Source of the DNA: Pseudomonas asgharzadehiana
Lineage (GTDB): Bacteria; Pseudomonadota; Gammaproteobacteria; Pseudomonadales; Pseudomonadaceae
NCBI RefSeq assembly: GCF_019139815.1
Contig: NZ_CP077079.1
Location: forward strand, 4,278,001-4,342,000
DNA length: 64,000 bases
Direction: 5' to 3'
Numbering within the stretch: position 1 is the first letter of the stretch; each line of letters opens with the position of its first letter. Below, in pieces: positions 25,886 through 35,643 of the stretch. Position numbers and translations under genes: made by a program. Under the pieces are notes generated by a model. The model was not told the DNA's origin and made no database searches. It saw nothing but the letters and a program-made list of their open reading frames with translations.

Positions 25886-26488
25886 TCAGTTAACGTCGAT
25901 GCCGGGATAGAGATCCGCAGGTGGGTGGTAGTTGGGGTCTTCAAAGCGGCTATTGTTGTAATGCATTTTGGCAGTGGGCCCCTCGCCTATGTACGTAACC
26001 TCAGGATTGGGCGTCAGATGCCATCCGGTCCCGTCGTTATCGCGTTCGATCAGCGACGGATACAACGTACAGGTCCCCCCCGAACCGGATGTCAGCCTGA
26101 ATTGATAATAGCGCCCGGCCTGTGGCGTGAATTGAGTTGTGACGTAGCACGAGCGGGTGCGCGAGCCCTTCCAGAACATACTCACTTGCGTCTCGATGCC
26201 CGGCCTTATGGGTGTTTCATAGTAGTCGGAAGTCAAATTCTGCCCGGCCTTGGGCATGCCCACGTCTTGCGTGTGGGTAAATGGAAGAGGCCCCGTCCGG
26301 ACGGAGCCTCCCGAACGCACGCCGTTCTCGTATTGATAAATATCGGCATGCTGAGTGAAGTTCACGACCCTGACCCAAGCGGGGTTCGGCTCGTTTTCAG
26401 GCGCTTTGAAGTAATGGAAATGAGGAAAATACTGACAGCCGGCAAATAGCGGCAGCGTCAGAAAACAAAGGGTACGGCGAATAGACAT
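25886..26488 (-). CDS. Predicted lipoprotein with Cys-containing beta domain
   Basis: 200 aa. Signal: basic MSIRR, hydrophobic core and the lipobox LFAGC (about residues 14-18). The mature domain looks all-beta (WVRVVNFTQHADIYQYENG, then SCYVTTQFTPQAGRYYQF, GGTCTLYPSLIE). The two mature Cys could form a disulfide. AAGGA is nine bases ahead of ATG 26488. No named family. A decayed fragment at 29309-29587 shows a similar C..FTP..Y..L..G.C pattern. Confidence 0.75.
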   Translation of the reverse strand: MSIRRTLCFLTLPLFAGCQYFPHFHYFKAPENEPNPAWVRVVNFTQHADIYQYENGVRSGGSVRTGPLPFTHTQDVGMPKAGQNLTSDYYETPIRPGIETQVSMFWKGSRTRSCYVTTQFTPQAGRYYQFRLTSGSGGTCTLYPSLIERDNDGTGWHLTPNPEVTYIGEGPTAKMHYNNSRFEDPNYHPPADLYPGIDVN

Positions 26489-26786
26489 TGGAACCAGTCC
26501 TTTACGGGATCGTTGTACAGACCACAGAACGGGAGATGAATTTCACAGCTGGCGCACTCCAAGCAACGTTCAGCGGGCATCTGTTTGTTTCACCGGGGAC
26601 GATGACAGGGTGTCGGCGAGCGCGGAAACCACCCCCTGGGGATTGGCACCGAGGGTGACCGCATGGACGGAGGCTGTCATCTGGATCGGATGCGCTTAGA
26701 AAGCAGGCCCTGCATACGGTATTCTGCGCGACATCAACCTCGACCCCAGCCTACCGGCCCCTGAAGCGGTATTGAGCCCGGCGCCC

Positions 26787-27743
26787 ATGGATCTCGACAT
26801 GCTAATCGGCCACCGCTTCGAACATCTCGCCAACGGCGATCTGCATATCCATTCACGCAACCTCGTGCAAAGCGCATTTATGCTGCTGACCGGCGCAATC
26901 ACCTTCATCCTGCCGGTGGCCTGCGTCGGGTTCTGGCTTACCGAATGGCAAGCGCAGCTGGCTGATCTGAATCCGTTGTCGACCCTCCTGTTAATACTCT
27001 CGCTGCTGCTGATGCCTGCCTTGGGCCTGTCCCTGATGGTGTACATGGGCTCGCGCGAGTCGTTGTTGTTGTCACGCGTCGGCGGCGAAGGCAAGCGCCG
27101 CACGCAGAACTTTTTCGGGCGCCGAGAGCGTGTGAAGTCGGTATTCAACATCGATAACCCGCGCGCCCTGGAACTGCGTCGTCGCGAGCAGGCCGAGCCC
27201 ATCCACACCCAGTTGTGGCTGGTAATGCGTGATGGCGGCGAGCACCGGTTGACCACCGACAACATTCCGGTGGTGCCGGGCAGCAAACGCACCGACCTGT
27301 GGCTGCGCACACTGGCCGACTACCTCGACGTGGCCATGCCTGGCGAGGTCGTCCTTGAATCGGCGGTCGCTAAACCGGCACCCTATCGGCCGGCGCCAAC
27401 GCCGGCGAAGATCGCCAGGCAGCGCAAAACCAAAGGCCCCGTGCCGGCGGCTGAGTCGACCGAACAACTCGGCATCCCCGCGCGCGCCCTGCTCGCGCTG
27501 ATAGGCACTTTCCTCGCAGTGCTGGAGCTGAATCAGATCGTCGCATTAGTGCCGGCGGTGATCAGCGGGCGACTGCGAATCAGCGGTTTTAGATCGGGAT
27601 ACACGACGTTCTACTGGGCCGAGCAGCCGGTCGCGTTTTCATTCAATGTATTTTTGGGTGTGGCCGAGGTTCTGGTGATCGGGTTTATCGCCTGGCAATG
27701 CCTGCGCACGGCGATTCTGGGGCGGATGAAAGCCAATCCTTGA
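26787..27743 (+). CDS. Membrane protein of unknown function
   Basis: 318 aa. Two membrane helices near residues 30-52 and 60-85, a cytoplasmic basic middle domain (RVGGEGKRRTQNFFGRRERV ... LWLVMRDGGEHRLTT), a Pro/Lys-rich linker, and two more helices in the C-terminal third. ATG 26787 is taken over a TTG at 26772. No domain name can be given. Nothing is seen in the 298 bases upstream (26489-26786). Confidence 0.65.
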   Translation: MDLDMLIGHRFEHLANGDLHIHSRNLVQSAFMLLTGAITFILPVACVGFWLTEWQAQLADLNPLSTLLLILSLLLMPALGLSLMVYMGSRESLLLSRVGGEGKRRTQNFFGRRERVKSVFNIDNPRALELRRREQAEPIHTQLWLVMRDGGEHRLTTDNIPVVPGSKRTDLWLRTLADYLDVAMPGEVVLESAVAKPAPYRPAPTPAKIARQRKTKGPVPAAESTEQLGIPARALLALIGTFLAVLELNQIVALVPAVISGRLRISGFRSGYTTFYWAEQPVAFSFNVFLGVAEVLVIGFIAWQCLRTAILGRMKANP

Positions 27744-27749
27744 ACGTAG

Positions 27750-28141
27750 GATGTTGGCGCATCCGCAAGCTCAAAACCCCTTCCCCATAAACCAGATCCC
27801 TACACCTGGCCGCACCGCGTACGTACCGCAGGCGTCCGGCTTCGTTACGCCCAGGGGTATGAGATCGCCAAGATCCAGAACACCACCGCTAACCCCCAGC
27901 AGATGGGCCCCGCCGTGGAAAAATCCTGGATGCTGCCCGTCGACATCCCCCCAGCGACCCATCGCTGCCTAGTCCAAAAAAACCCGGCCATCGAAAAACT
28001 CGCACGCAACCGGAAGTTCTCTGCGACGCGCCCAAGACCTACAACGTAACCGTGGCCAAGGTGAAGGGCGAACAGGCGCTGAAACTGATCGACCCACGTT
28101 TCTCGATTATGCGCGGCATCAGCTTCAGCCAAGGGTTCTGA
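27750..28141 (+). pseudogene. Decayed gene remnant, frameshifted and lacking a start
   Basis: One frame from 27750 reads DPYTWPHRVRTAGVRLR then YEIAKIQNTTANPQQMG and on to ~28048. The protein-like sequence then continues in another frame as DAPKTYNVTVAKVKGEQALK up to a TGA at 28139-28141. No start codon suits the first part. The original product is not recognised. Confidence 0.55.
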
Positions 28142-28198
28142 CGCAAGCGTCGGCATGGGAGAGACGCATGAAAAAAATGCCCCTCCGATGCGCACACA

Positions 28199-29203
28199 CT
28201 AGCCTTGCAGTGTTCGCAGTTTTTCTTCGAAGTAGCGGATTTGCGCCAAGTCATCGGGGTCGACCTGCCTGAGTATCTGAAGAGCCTTTGTATAGGCGGC
28301 GCGTGCCTTGGCGGTGTCGCCTTGAGCCTCGTAGACTCGCGCAAGGTTGAAGTGGCGCAAAATTATTTTGGGGTGATGCTCGCCAAACGTTGCCTGGTCA
28401 CTGTTCAGCGCCATCGTCAGGAAGGCTTCCGCTTTATCGTACTGGCCCAGGCCGCGATAGGCGTCGCCGAGGTTGTTCCAGCGGATGGCGACCGTCGGAT
28501 GGCGCGGACCATGCAGGGCCATGTCGATATCCAGCGCCTGTTGAAAAAGCGGCAGCGCCGCCTCGTACTTGCCCTGGAGGTTATAGGCATTGCCCAAGTT
28601 GTTCAGCGAGACGGCTACCGAAGCGTCGTTGTCGCCGAGCAGTCGCTTTCTCAACGCGATATTTTTGCGCAGGTTTTCGAAGGCCTCTTCATATCGGCCC
28701 AGTTTGCTCTGCGCGGTACCGATGTTGTTGTAGCTGTCGGCAATTATCAGGTCATCCGTGCCAAGTACCGCGAGGCGCATTTTCAAGGATGTTTCATAGT
28801 AGCCAAGGGCAATCTCGAAATTGCGTAGTCGCTCGTGAAGATAGCCGAGGTTGTTCCAGTAGGTCGCCTGTTGCGCGGTCGAGGCTTGGCCGTTCTGTTT
28901 AGCCGCCTCCAGTGCCTGGGTAACCAGGACGATGGCGGTACGGTCATCGCCCAGCACAGAGACTGCCAGCGCCTTGATATTCAACGCCTCGGAGTTGGCA
29001 GGGTCGGCTTCAAGCACGCGATCCGCTTCCTCAATCGTCGCCTGATACTGCCCTGCCGCGAAAAGGCTAACTGCTTTGTCGCTCACGGCCCCCAGGGCGG
29101 CCTCAGCGCCAAACATCAGAAAGAGCAATGAGAACGGCAATAGCGCTTTCAGCCAACGAATGCGCAGGGAGGTTCTTGGGTTTGAAATGCAGATCTGACT
29201 CAT
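28199..29203 (-). CDS. Exported tetratricopeptide-repeat protein
   Basis: 334 aa. A hydrophobic N-terminal segment (WLKALLPFSLLFLMFGAEAALG) acts as signal peptide or anchor. Then about seven TPR-like helical pairs, several of the kinesin-light-chain kind (YWNNLGYLHERLRNFEIALG, VSLNNLGNAYNLQGKYEAAL, RWNNLGDAYRGLGQYDKAE). It probably binds another protein in the periplasm. Spacing upstream of ATG 29203 shows only a weak ribosome site. Stands alone between two decayed sequences. Confidence 0.8.
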   Translation of the reverse strand: MSQICISNPRTSLRIRWLKALLPFSLLFLMFGAEAALGAVSDKAVSLFAAGQYQATIEEADRVLEADPANSEALNIKALAVSVLGDDRTAIVLVTQALEAAKQNGQASTAQQATYWNNLGYLHERLRNFEIALGYYETSLKMRLAVLGTDDLIIADSYNNIGTAQSKLGRYEEAFENLRKNIALRKRLLGDNDASVAVSLNNLGNAYNLQGKYEAALPLFQQALDIDMALHGPRHPTVAIRWNNLGDAYRGLGQYDKAEAFLTMALNSDQATFGEHHPKIILRHFNLARVYEAQGDTAKARAAYTKALQILRQVDPDDLAQIRYFEEKLRTLQG

Positions 29204-29308
29204 GGTTTTTTTCGATCCAACACACTCATTAAATTGAAGTAACGAAGCGGGCTTTGACGCGGAACGGGGGTGGGTTCGTTTACCCGCCCCCTTCCCAGAC
29301 GCCTGCTA

Positions 29309-29587
29309 TTAAAAGACATCCATCGCTCTACAAAGCCCCGCCTTCTCAACAGCCTCATTTCCAGGTTCCCCCCCTGCATTCAAACGCTGCAACGCGACCA
29401 GACACCGGCCACTGTCCAACAGGATCAATTCATAGTCCTGATGCGCCGTTGGGGTGAAACGAAAGGTTTGTTGGCAGCTATAGGAATAGCCGGCGCAAAC
29501 GTGGCCTTCACTCCACGAGTGGTCACCGTAACAGCTGGCGCGTTGACGTGGCACGAATATCCAAAGCAGCCCGATTAAGTTTCCCAA
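29309..29587 (-). pseudogene. Probable remnant of a secreted Cys-containing protein
   Basis: The open frame reads SWSEGHVCAGYSYSC, then FRFTPTAHQDYELILL and GRCLVALQRL. This resembles the C-terminal half of the lipoprotein at 25886-26488, but there is no signal peptide and only a TTG start. I take it as a paralogue fragment. The rest of 29204-29640 shows nothing else. Confidence 0.35.
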
Positions 29588-29640
29588 CGTCAGGTCGATA
29601 CCCTGACTAACCCGCTCCCCCTCGCAGCCAGGAAGCTCAC

Positions 29641-31260
29641 ATGAACCTTAGAAACCTTAACGTAGCTCCACGAGCTTCCTTGTTTTTCGCGTCAATCATC
29701 GTATTGGTCTTTGTACTCGGCGCAGTCGCCGCAGTGCAGATGGGCAAACTGCGGGATGCAGAAAAAGATATTGAAACCAACTGGCTGCCAAGTATCAGGC
29801 AAACAGCATTAATGAACTCCGGCGTGATGCGGCTGAGGCTTGAAACTCAGCGCGCGCTCGCTGACCCTACAACCCTTCAGTCGACCGTTGCCTCCTTTGC
29901 AGGCTACCGGAAGGTCTTGGCGGATGCGGTAGCCCAGTATGAACCACTGATCGCGAGCAACGACGAGCGCACCCTGTATCTAGTGGTTAAAGCGTCCGCC
30001 GATGCATATGCCAAACAGCTGGACATTCTCGAACCTTTGATGGCGCGCGCTGACATACCTGCAGCGGTAAGCCAGGTGAGTACAGGCATCCGCCCGTTGA
30101 CGAATCGGTTGGAGGGCGAGATCAAAGCCCTGACTGACTACAACAACAATGGCGCGACAGCCGCTGGGCAATACGCAACCGCCACTTACGCCGAAGGCAT
30201 CTGGGTAATCAGTGGCCTTATTGCCGGTGTCGTAGTCCTGACTATCGCGCTGGCGACCCTTCTGACCAAGAGCATCACCACTCCGATAGGTACAGCCCTG
30301 TCCGTGGCCGAACGCATTGCCGGCAGTGATCTGTCCAAAGAAGTGCAGGTCAGCGGGAAGGATGAAGCCGCACGCCTGTTAAAAGCGCTGGCCCAGATGC
30401 AGGAAAACCTGCGCAAAACCATCATGCAGATCAGTGATTCATCCACGCAGCTGGCCTCGGCCGCAGAAGAAATGACGGCGGTCACGGAGGAATCCAGTCG
30501 AGGCCTTGTTTCACAAAATGATGAGGTCAACCAGGCGGCCACCGCCGTAACCGAAATGAGCGCGGCGGTTGACGAGGTGGCCCGCAATGCAGAGTCGGCC
30601 TCCGAAGAGTCGCGTCGCACCCAGGAATTCACTGAGACCGGCCTGGAGCGCGTCTCTCAAACACTGAAGTCCATTCAAAAACTGAGCGGCAACGTTGAAA
30701 CCACGAGCGACAAGATTCAGGTGCTGTCAGAGCGCGCTCAAAGCATTAACAAAGTCGTCGAAGTGATCAGGGCCATCGCCGAGCAGACCAACCTGCTGGC
30801 GCTGAACGCAGCCATTGAAGCCGCAAGGGCCGGTGAGCAAGGGCGCGGCTTTGCCGTGGTGGCGGACGAGGTCAGGGCGCTGGCGCACCGAACGCAGTCT
30901 TCCACGCAAGAGATCGAACAGATGATCTCCGCCATGCAGAGCGACTCAGCCGAAGCGGTGGAAGCCATGAGCAAAAGCAAAGAGCTGGCGACCCAATCCC
31001 TCGACGTCGCCCAGGAAGCCAGCACTTCACTGGACCAGATCGCCAAGGCCATTACGCAGATCAACGAGCGCAACACCTTGATAGCCACTGCGTCTGAAGA
31101 ACAAGCTCATGTAGCGCGTGAAGTCGACCGTAATCTGGTCAGCATTCGAGAGCTGGCCGTGCAGAGTTCCGCGGGCGCCAGTCAAACCGCCAGCGCGTGC
31201 GGAGAAATGTCAAAGTTGGCGGTCGACCTTAACAGGATGGTGAGTCGCTTCGTCGTTTGA
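29641..31260 (+). CDS. Methyl-accepting chemotaxis protein, 4-helix-bundle sensor
   Basis: 539 aa. TM1 about residues 12-32, a ~150-residue periplasmic four-helix-bundle domain, TM2 about residues 185-210, HAMP, then a full cytoplasmic coiled-coil with the signalling hairpin ([19 protein letters not shown]) and [11 protein letters not shown]. It senses a periplasmic ligand and controls CheA; the ligand is unknown. No C-terminal CheR-tethering pentapeptide. AGGAAG seven bases ahead of ATG 29641. Confidence 0.93.
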   Translation: MNLRNLNVAPRASLFFASIIVLVFVLGAVAAVQMGKLRDAEKDIETNWLPSIRQTALMNSGVMRLRLETQRALADPTTLQSTVASFAGYRKVLADAVAQYEPLIASNDERTLYLVVKASADAYAKQLDILEPLMARADIPAAVSQVSTGIRPLTNRLEGEIKALTDYNNNGATAAGQYATATYAEGIWVISGLIAGVVVLTIALATLLTKSITTPIGTALSVAERIAGSDLSKEVQVSGKDEAARLLKALAQMQENLRKTIMQISDSSTQLASAAEEMTAVTEESSRGLVSQNDEVNQAATAVTEMSAAVDEVARNAESASEESRRTQEFTETGLERVSQTLKSIQKLSGNVETTSDKIQVLSERAQSINKVVEVIRAIAEQTNLLALNAAIEAARAGEQGRGFAVVADEVRALAHRTQSSTQEIEQMISAMQSDSAEAVEAMSKSKELATQSLDVAQEASTSLDQIAKAITQINERNTLIATASEEQAHVAREVDRNLVSIRELAVQSSAGASQTASACGEMSKLAVDLNRMVSRFVV

Positions 31261-31266
31261 AACATC

Positions 31267-31389
31267 AGGCCCCACGCGTTCCGCCAGGGGTGTATTGAAG
31301 GCGGCGGCAATACCCGCTGCGCCACCGGCCGGGATCAGGTCTTCAGGGCGGACGATGCGTGCGTTAGGCAGATAGCGGTGAAAGAAATG
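31267..31389 (-). pseudogene. Remnant of a ClC chloride channel gene
   Basis: The minus strand encodes FFHRYLPNARIVRPEDLIPA followed by GGAAGIAAAFNTPLAERVG, a match to the ClC signature region. Neither the upstream nor the downstream parts of the channel are present. The adjoining 31390-31500 sequence is also protein-like on the minus strand, in another frame. Confidence 0.6.
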
Positions 31390-31526
31390 CAGGCAGCACC
31401 GCAAAATCATAGCGGTGCTTGCGCCCCAGGGCTTGAGCCGCCCCATCTACCACCGGCATTTCACGCAATACGGGCAGAAACTGTGCTATCGATGCACTCC
31501 CCCAATCCCCGAAGGCTGTCCCGACC

Positions 31527-31958
31527 ATGAGCCTCTCCGCCGATTTCACCCCATGGACCTCCCTGCTCGGCGGTGCCTTGATAGGTTTGTCCGCCGGCCT
31601 GTTCATGCTGCTCAACGGGCGCATTGCCGGTATCAGCGGTCTGCTCGGCAGCCTGCTGTCCAGGCGTAGCGATGGTCGGGGGGAGGCGCTGGTGTTCGTC
31701 GCGGGGTTGATCGCCTCGCCCCTGATCTGGTTACTCGGCGCGCCGTTGCCGCAGCCCTCGTTCCAGGTCGGTGGCGTGGCGCTGGTACTGGCGGGGGTGT
31801 TGGTGGGGATCGGTACGCGCTATGGCGCCGGCTGCACCAGCGGGCACGGGGTCTGCGGGCTTTCACGGTTGTCGGTGCGCTCGCTGGTGGCGGTGGGTTG
31901 TTTCATGGGCAGCGGCTTTGCCGGCGTCTACGTGCTACGTCATGTAGTGGGGGCTTGA
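31527..31958 (+). CDS. YeeE/YedE family sulfur transporter subunit (PmpA-like)
   Basis: 143 aa, about four membrane helices. The conserved GTRYGAGCTSGHGVCGLSRL block holds the Cys pair that relays sulfur compounds in this family. Together with the next gene it makes the two halves of a thiosulfate/sulfide-type transporter. The stop is two bases from the next start, so the pair is an operon. Confidence 0.88.
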   Translation: MSLSADFTPWTSLLGGALIGLSAGLFMLLNGRIAGISGLLGSLLSRRSDGRGEALVFVAGLIASPLIWLLGAPLPQPSFQVGGVALVLAGVLVGIGTRYGAGCTSGHGVCGLSRLSVRSLVAVGCFMGSGFAGVYVLRHVVGA

Positions 31959-31960
31959 GC

Positions 31961-32380
31961 ATGCGCAAAATCACGGCTTTGATGGCGGGCTTGATCTTCG
32001 GGCTGGGGCTGTACCTCAGCGGGATGACAAACCCGGCCAAGGTGCTGGGTTTTCTCGACCTCGCTGGCGACTGGGACCCTTCGTTGGCCTTGGTCATGCT
32101 CGGGGCGCTGATGGTGAGCAGCGTGTTTTTCTTCTTCGCCAGGCGGCGTGACACCGCATTGCTCGGCGCGCCGATGCAGATGCCGACACGGCGCAACATC
32201 GACCGCCGGCTGGTGCTGGGCAGCATCGTGTTCGGTATCGGCTGGGCGATTGCCGGGCTCTGTCCCGGACCGGCCGTGGCCTTACTGCTGACGGGGCGAT
32301 GGCAGGCGGTGCTGTTCAGCGTGGCCATGCTGGCGGGCATGCTGGTGTTCGCGGGCCTCGAATCACGCAAGCAGCGCTGA
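31961..32380 (+). CDS. YeeE/YedE family sulfur transporter subunit (PmpB-like)
   Basis: 139 aa, about four membrane helices. Family marks: GLIFGLGLYLSGMTNPAKVL and the IAGLCPGPA Cys loop. ATG 31961 follows the PmpA-like stop by two bases. No BigR-type sensor gene is adjacent, unlike many such pairs. Confidence 0.88.
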   Translation: MRKITALMAGLIFGLGLYLSGMTNPAKVLGFLDLAGDWDPSLALVMLGALMVSSVFFFFARRRDTALLGAPMQMPTRRNIDRRLVLGSIVFGIGWAIAGLCPGPAVALLLTGRWQAVLFSVAMLAGMLVFAGLESRKQR

Positions 32381-32403
32381 ACATTGCGGCTGGCGTCAGC
32401 CCC

Positions 32404-32586
32404 TCAATCCGCGGCCTGTTGGAAGGCATAGCCGCTCACCGCCAGCAACACACCGGAGATGGCGTAAGTAAAGCTGATCATCACGCGGCGGCCGATCACG
32501 TCAAACAAGCGCCCCAGCAAGACTACCGCTGCGGTGTCGCGTTGGAGCACGTGTTGCTGGGTCATGGCCACGTCCGTCATGTGCAA
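32404..32586 (-). pseudogene. Remnant of an MFS transporter
   Basis: The minus strand reads LLGRLFDVIGRRVMISFTYA, then ISGVLLAVSGYAFQQ. This is the conserved loop between membrane helices of MFS sugar/aromatic-acid carriers. Only about 60 codons survive and the flanks do not continue the protein. Confidence 0.6.
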
Positions 32587-32710
32587 GTCCCTCCCCCGTT
32601 ATGAGTAAGCGCCTGAAACGGGAGTTCAAATTCAATGGCGTCGGTTATGCGCTGAACGAAGCAAGCCCCGGCGTAGTCGGAACAGCAGGCCACCGGCAAG
32701 GAACCCGCTC

Positions 32711-34474
32711 ATGCCCTTACGCTTCGCCACCCTGGCAACCCTTTTCAGCCTGGCTGCCACGGCCAGCGCTGCCCAACCACCGCTGCGCCTGGAAAACCTG
32801 CAACGCTGCGGCGACGTGTTGGAAAACCGCCAGCAGGACTGGTGCCTGACCGTTCGCGGCCTGAACGATGCCCCGCCACAGCTGAAACTGGCGGGCAAGG
32901 CCCTGCCGGCGGATGCGGTACAACGCGACGGCAACCACGTGCGCCTGCGCCTGGACAGCGCCCGCTATCAGAGCGGCCCGCTGTGGTTGGAAGACGGCCC
33001 GCGCGTCAGCAATGCCGCCTGGCTGAGCGTGCGCAACAGCCAGGTGGTAGCGGCCGGCCCCAGCGAAGTGGCGAAGAACATGGACGGCCTGACCACCTAT
33101 GTGAACCTGGTCAGCGTGCTGATCGAAGAAGACCAGAACGGCCGCCAGGAAGCCGAGCGCCTGGCGCGCAAATATGGAGCGACGGTGGTCGGCAGCATCG
33201 CGCCGTTGAATGTCTTCCAGTTGCGCCTGCCGGCCACGGACCTGATGCAACGGGATGCGCTGGTGCTGCGCCTGGGCAGCGAGACCGGCGTGGATGCCGT
33301 GGTGATCGAAGAGTCCGCCGCCGAAGAAACCGAGCACGCCGCCACGCGCCGTGAAGCGCCGAAAAAACCGCCCGCCGACTCCGATGAATGGGCCGCCAAC
33401 CGCTTTCTCGACGCGGTGGCCTACTATCAGCGGCGCATCCCGGGGCAGCACTCGCCGATCCTGCCAAAACCGGTGCGCGTAGGCGTGATCGAGCGCGGCG
33501 TGGACTTCGACACGGCGGATTTCGCCGACTACCTGGGTGCCTGCGCGCCCAGTCGAACCTGCGTGTACGCACGCGACACCGACGGTGCAAACGGCCACGG
33601 CACCACCGTCGCCGGCATCCTTGCGGCGCGTTGGCACAACGGCGGCAACAGCGGTTTTTTGCGTGGCCTGGACAAGGCCAGCGGTGGTTTCGACGTGATC
33701 GTCGAGCGTAATTCCGATGCCGGCATCACGGCCAACATCGCGGCATCGGTCAACCTCGTGGAAGACGGCGTACGCGTGCTCAACTGGAGTTGGGGCATCC
33801 ATCGCGTCGGCACCCGGGACGTCAACGGCCAGGACGTCGACTCACTGGTGCGCTCGGGCATTGCCATGAGCGGCTACGAAGAATTGCTGGAAGAATTTTT
33901 CCTATGGCTGCGCAAGGAACATCCCGACGTGATCGTGGTGAATTCCGCCGGTAACGGCTCGGCGTTCTCCGGCACGGATGACTACCGCCTGCCCTCCTCG
34001 TTTATCACCGAGCAACTGTTGGTGGTGGGCGGCCACCAGCGCGGCGAGCAGGCCGGCCTCGCCGTGGATGACCCGGCCTATGCGGTCACGCGCAGTTCCT
34101 CGAACGTCGACATGCGCGTCGATATCACCGCCGCCGCCTGCGCCCATGCATCCACGGCCGACGTCGGCGAGGAAGGCGCCGTGCATTGCGGCACCTCCTA
34201 TGCCACCCCGATGGTCGCGGGCCTGCTGGCGGCCATGCTGTCGATCAACCCGCAACTGCAACCCGAGCAATTGCGCACACTCTTGCGCCGCAGCTCGATG
34301 GCGATTGGCGACAACCATGACTTTGAACGCAGCGACGCCCAGGACCTTACCGCGCCGATCCTGCCGTCGGAGCGTAGCTATCAGCTCAATGACAAGGACG
34401 TGGGGCGTTCCGCGCGGCTGGACATGCAAAAGGCACTAGACCTGGCCGTACAGAGCAGGACGCGGGTGCGTTGA
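32711..34474 (+). CDS. Exported subtilisin-like (S8) serine protease with Glu at the Asp site
   Basis: 587 aa with signal peptide MPLRFATLATLFSLAATASA. An N-terminal ~230-residue region precedes the peptidase domain. The His motif is NGHGTTVAGI (His296), the oxyanion Asn lies in VVNSAGN (Asn415), and the Ser motif is GTSYATPMVAG (Ser496). The first strand reads VRVGVIERGVD, with Glu261 where subtilases have Asp. It may still be active, weakly active, or a binder. AAGGAA eight bases ahead of ATG 32711. The 330 bases upstream hold only the MFS remnant. Confidence 0.88.
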   Translation: MPLRFATLATLFSLAATASAAQPPLRLENLQRCGDVLENRQQDWCLTVRGLNDAPPQLKLAGKALPADAVQRDGNHVRLRLDSARYQSGPLWLEDGPRVSNAAWLSVRNSQVVAAGPSEVAKNMDGLTTYVNLVSVLIEEDQNGRQEAERLARKYGATVVGSIAPLNVFQLRLPATDLMQRDALVLRLGSETGVDAVVIEESAAEETEHAATRREAPKKPPADSDEWAANRFLDAVAYYQRRIPGQHSPILPKPVRVGVIERGVDFDTADFADYLGACAPSRTCVYARDTDGANGHGTTVAGILAARWHNGGNSGFLRGLDKASGGFDVIVERNSDAGITANIAASVNLVEDGVRVLNWSWGIHRVGTRDVNGQDVDSLVRSGIAMSGYEELLEEFFLWLRKEHPDVIVVNSAGNGSAFSGTDDYRLPSSFITEQLLVVGGHQRGEQAGLAVDDPAYAVTRSSSNVDMRVDITAAACAHASTADVGEEGAVHCGTSYATPMVAGLLAAMLSINPQLQPEQLRTLLRRSSMAIGDNHDFERSDAQDLTAPILPSERSYQLNDKDVGRSARLDMQKALDLAVQSRTRVR

Positions 34475-34534
34475 ACCTGAGGGCGACGGTTCTGCGTTAT
34501 CAGTGGGGCTGAAAACCAGCCCCCCTGCCGAGCG

Positions 34535-35620
34535 TCAGCGCCGTTGAATCTGCACACTCGCAAAGGTCGGCTCATCGCGCGCCTGTTCCAGCGTGTTCTT
34601 CGGCTTTGCCGACGAGCGCGGATGCACCACCGGCCGGCTCGCCTGCGGGGGTTGCAGGCGCATGTCGCAGCGTTCGTCGCTGGGCGCTACGCCGAAGAAA
34701 TCCCGATAGCACTTGGAAAAATGCGGCGTGGACACGAAGCCGCAGATCACCGCCAGTTCCACAATCGAAATAGGCGTTTGCATCAGTAACTGACGCGCAC
34801 GCGTGAGGCGCAGCTTGAGGTAATAACGTGACGGCGTGCAGTACAGGTAACGCTGGAACATGCGCTCCAGTTGGCGCCGGGATACCTGCACATAAGCCGC
34901 CAGGTCATCAAGATCGAGGGGTTCTTCCAGGTTGGCTTCCATCAAGGCCACCACTTCCTGCAGTTTGGGCTGTTGCGTGCCAAGCAGGTGCTTAAGTGGC
35001 ACGCGCTGGTGGTCGCGTTCGTTGCGGATGCGCTCGTACACGAACATCTGCGATATCGCCGCCGACAGCTCATGCCCGTGATCGCGGCCAATCAGGTGCA
35101 GCATCATGTCCAGCGGCGCGGTGCCGCCGGAGCTGGTGAAGCGGTTGCCGTCGAGGGTGAACACACTGGAGCTGACAGTGACCCGCGCAAAGGCTTCCTG
35201 CATCGACGCCATCAGCTCCCAATGCACGCTGCATTGGAAGCCATCGAGCAAGCCTGCCATGGCCAGTGCCCAGCTGCCGGTACACACCGCGCCGAGGCGC
35301 TTGCAATGCACGCGGGCCTGGTTGCGCAGCCAGGCGATGTGCTCAGGCTTCACCGCCGTGCGAATACCCACGCCACCGCACACGATCACAGCGTCGAAGC
35401 TGTGCGGGTCCTGCGTCGAGGCATCCGGCGTGACCGGCACGCCATCGCTCGCCCACACCGGCTGGCCGTTGAAGCTGAGGGTTTGCCAGCGGTAGAGCTC
35501 TTCGCCGGCCAGTTGGTTGGCCATGCGCAGCGGCTCGACCGCCGAGGCCAGTGAAATCAGGGTGAACTGGTCCAGCAGCAAAAAGCCGATGTTCTGGCAA
35601 GCAGGCGCGTGAGGCGTCAT
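34535..35620 (-). CDS. GlxA-type AraC family transcriptional regulator
   Basis: 361 aa. The N-terminal DJ-1/PfpI-like domain (IGFLLLDQFTLISLASAVEP, VCTGSWALAMAGLLDG) is joined to a C-terminal AraC double helix-turn-helix (LAAYVQVSRRQLERMFQRY ... ICGFVSTPHFSKCYRDFFG). This architecture is typical of regulators of arginine, betaine and other amine catabolism. ATG 35620 starts after the permease stop; the longer open frame is inside the permease gene. Follows the permease by 23 bases. Confidence 0.9.
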   Translation of the reverse strand: MTPHAPACQNIGFLLLDQFTLISLASAVEPLRMANQLAGEELYRWQTLSFNGQPVWASDGVPVTPDASTQDPHSFDAVIVCGGVGIRTAVKPEHIAWLRNQARVHCKRLGAVCTGSWALAMAGLLDGFQCSVHWELMASMQEAFARVTVSSSVFTLDGNRFTSSGGTAPLDMMLHLIGRDHGHELSAAISQMFVYERIRNERDHQRVPLKHLLGTQQPKLQEVVALMEANLEEPLDLDDLAAYVQVSRRQLERMFQRYLYCTPSRYYLKLRLTRARQLLMQTPISIVELAVICGFVSTPHFSKCYRDFFGVAPSDERCDMRLQPPQASRPVVHPRSSAKPKNTLEQARDEPTFASVQIQRR

Positions 35621-35643
35621 GACCGGTACCCCCCAACGGCTGA

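Noticed and set aside
32701..32737. GGAACC followed by CCAC at the subtilase start
   Set aside because: The spacing is 21 bases, too long for HrpL, and it overlaps the ribosome-binding site and coding sequence.
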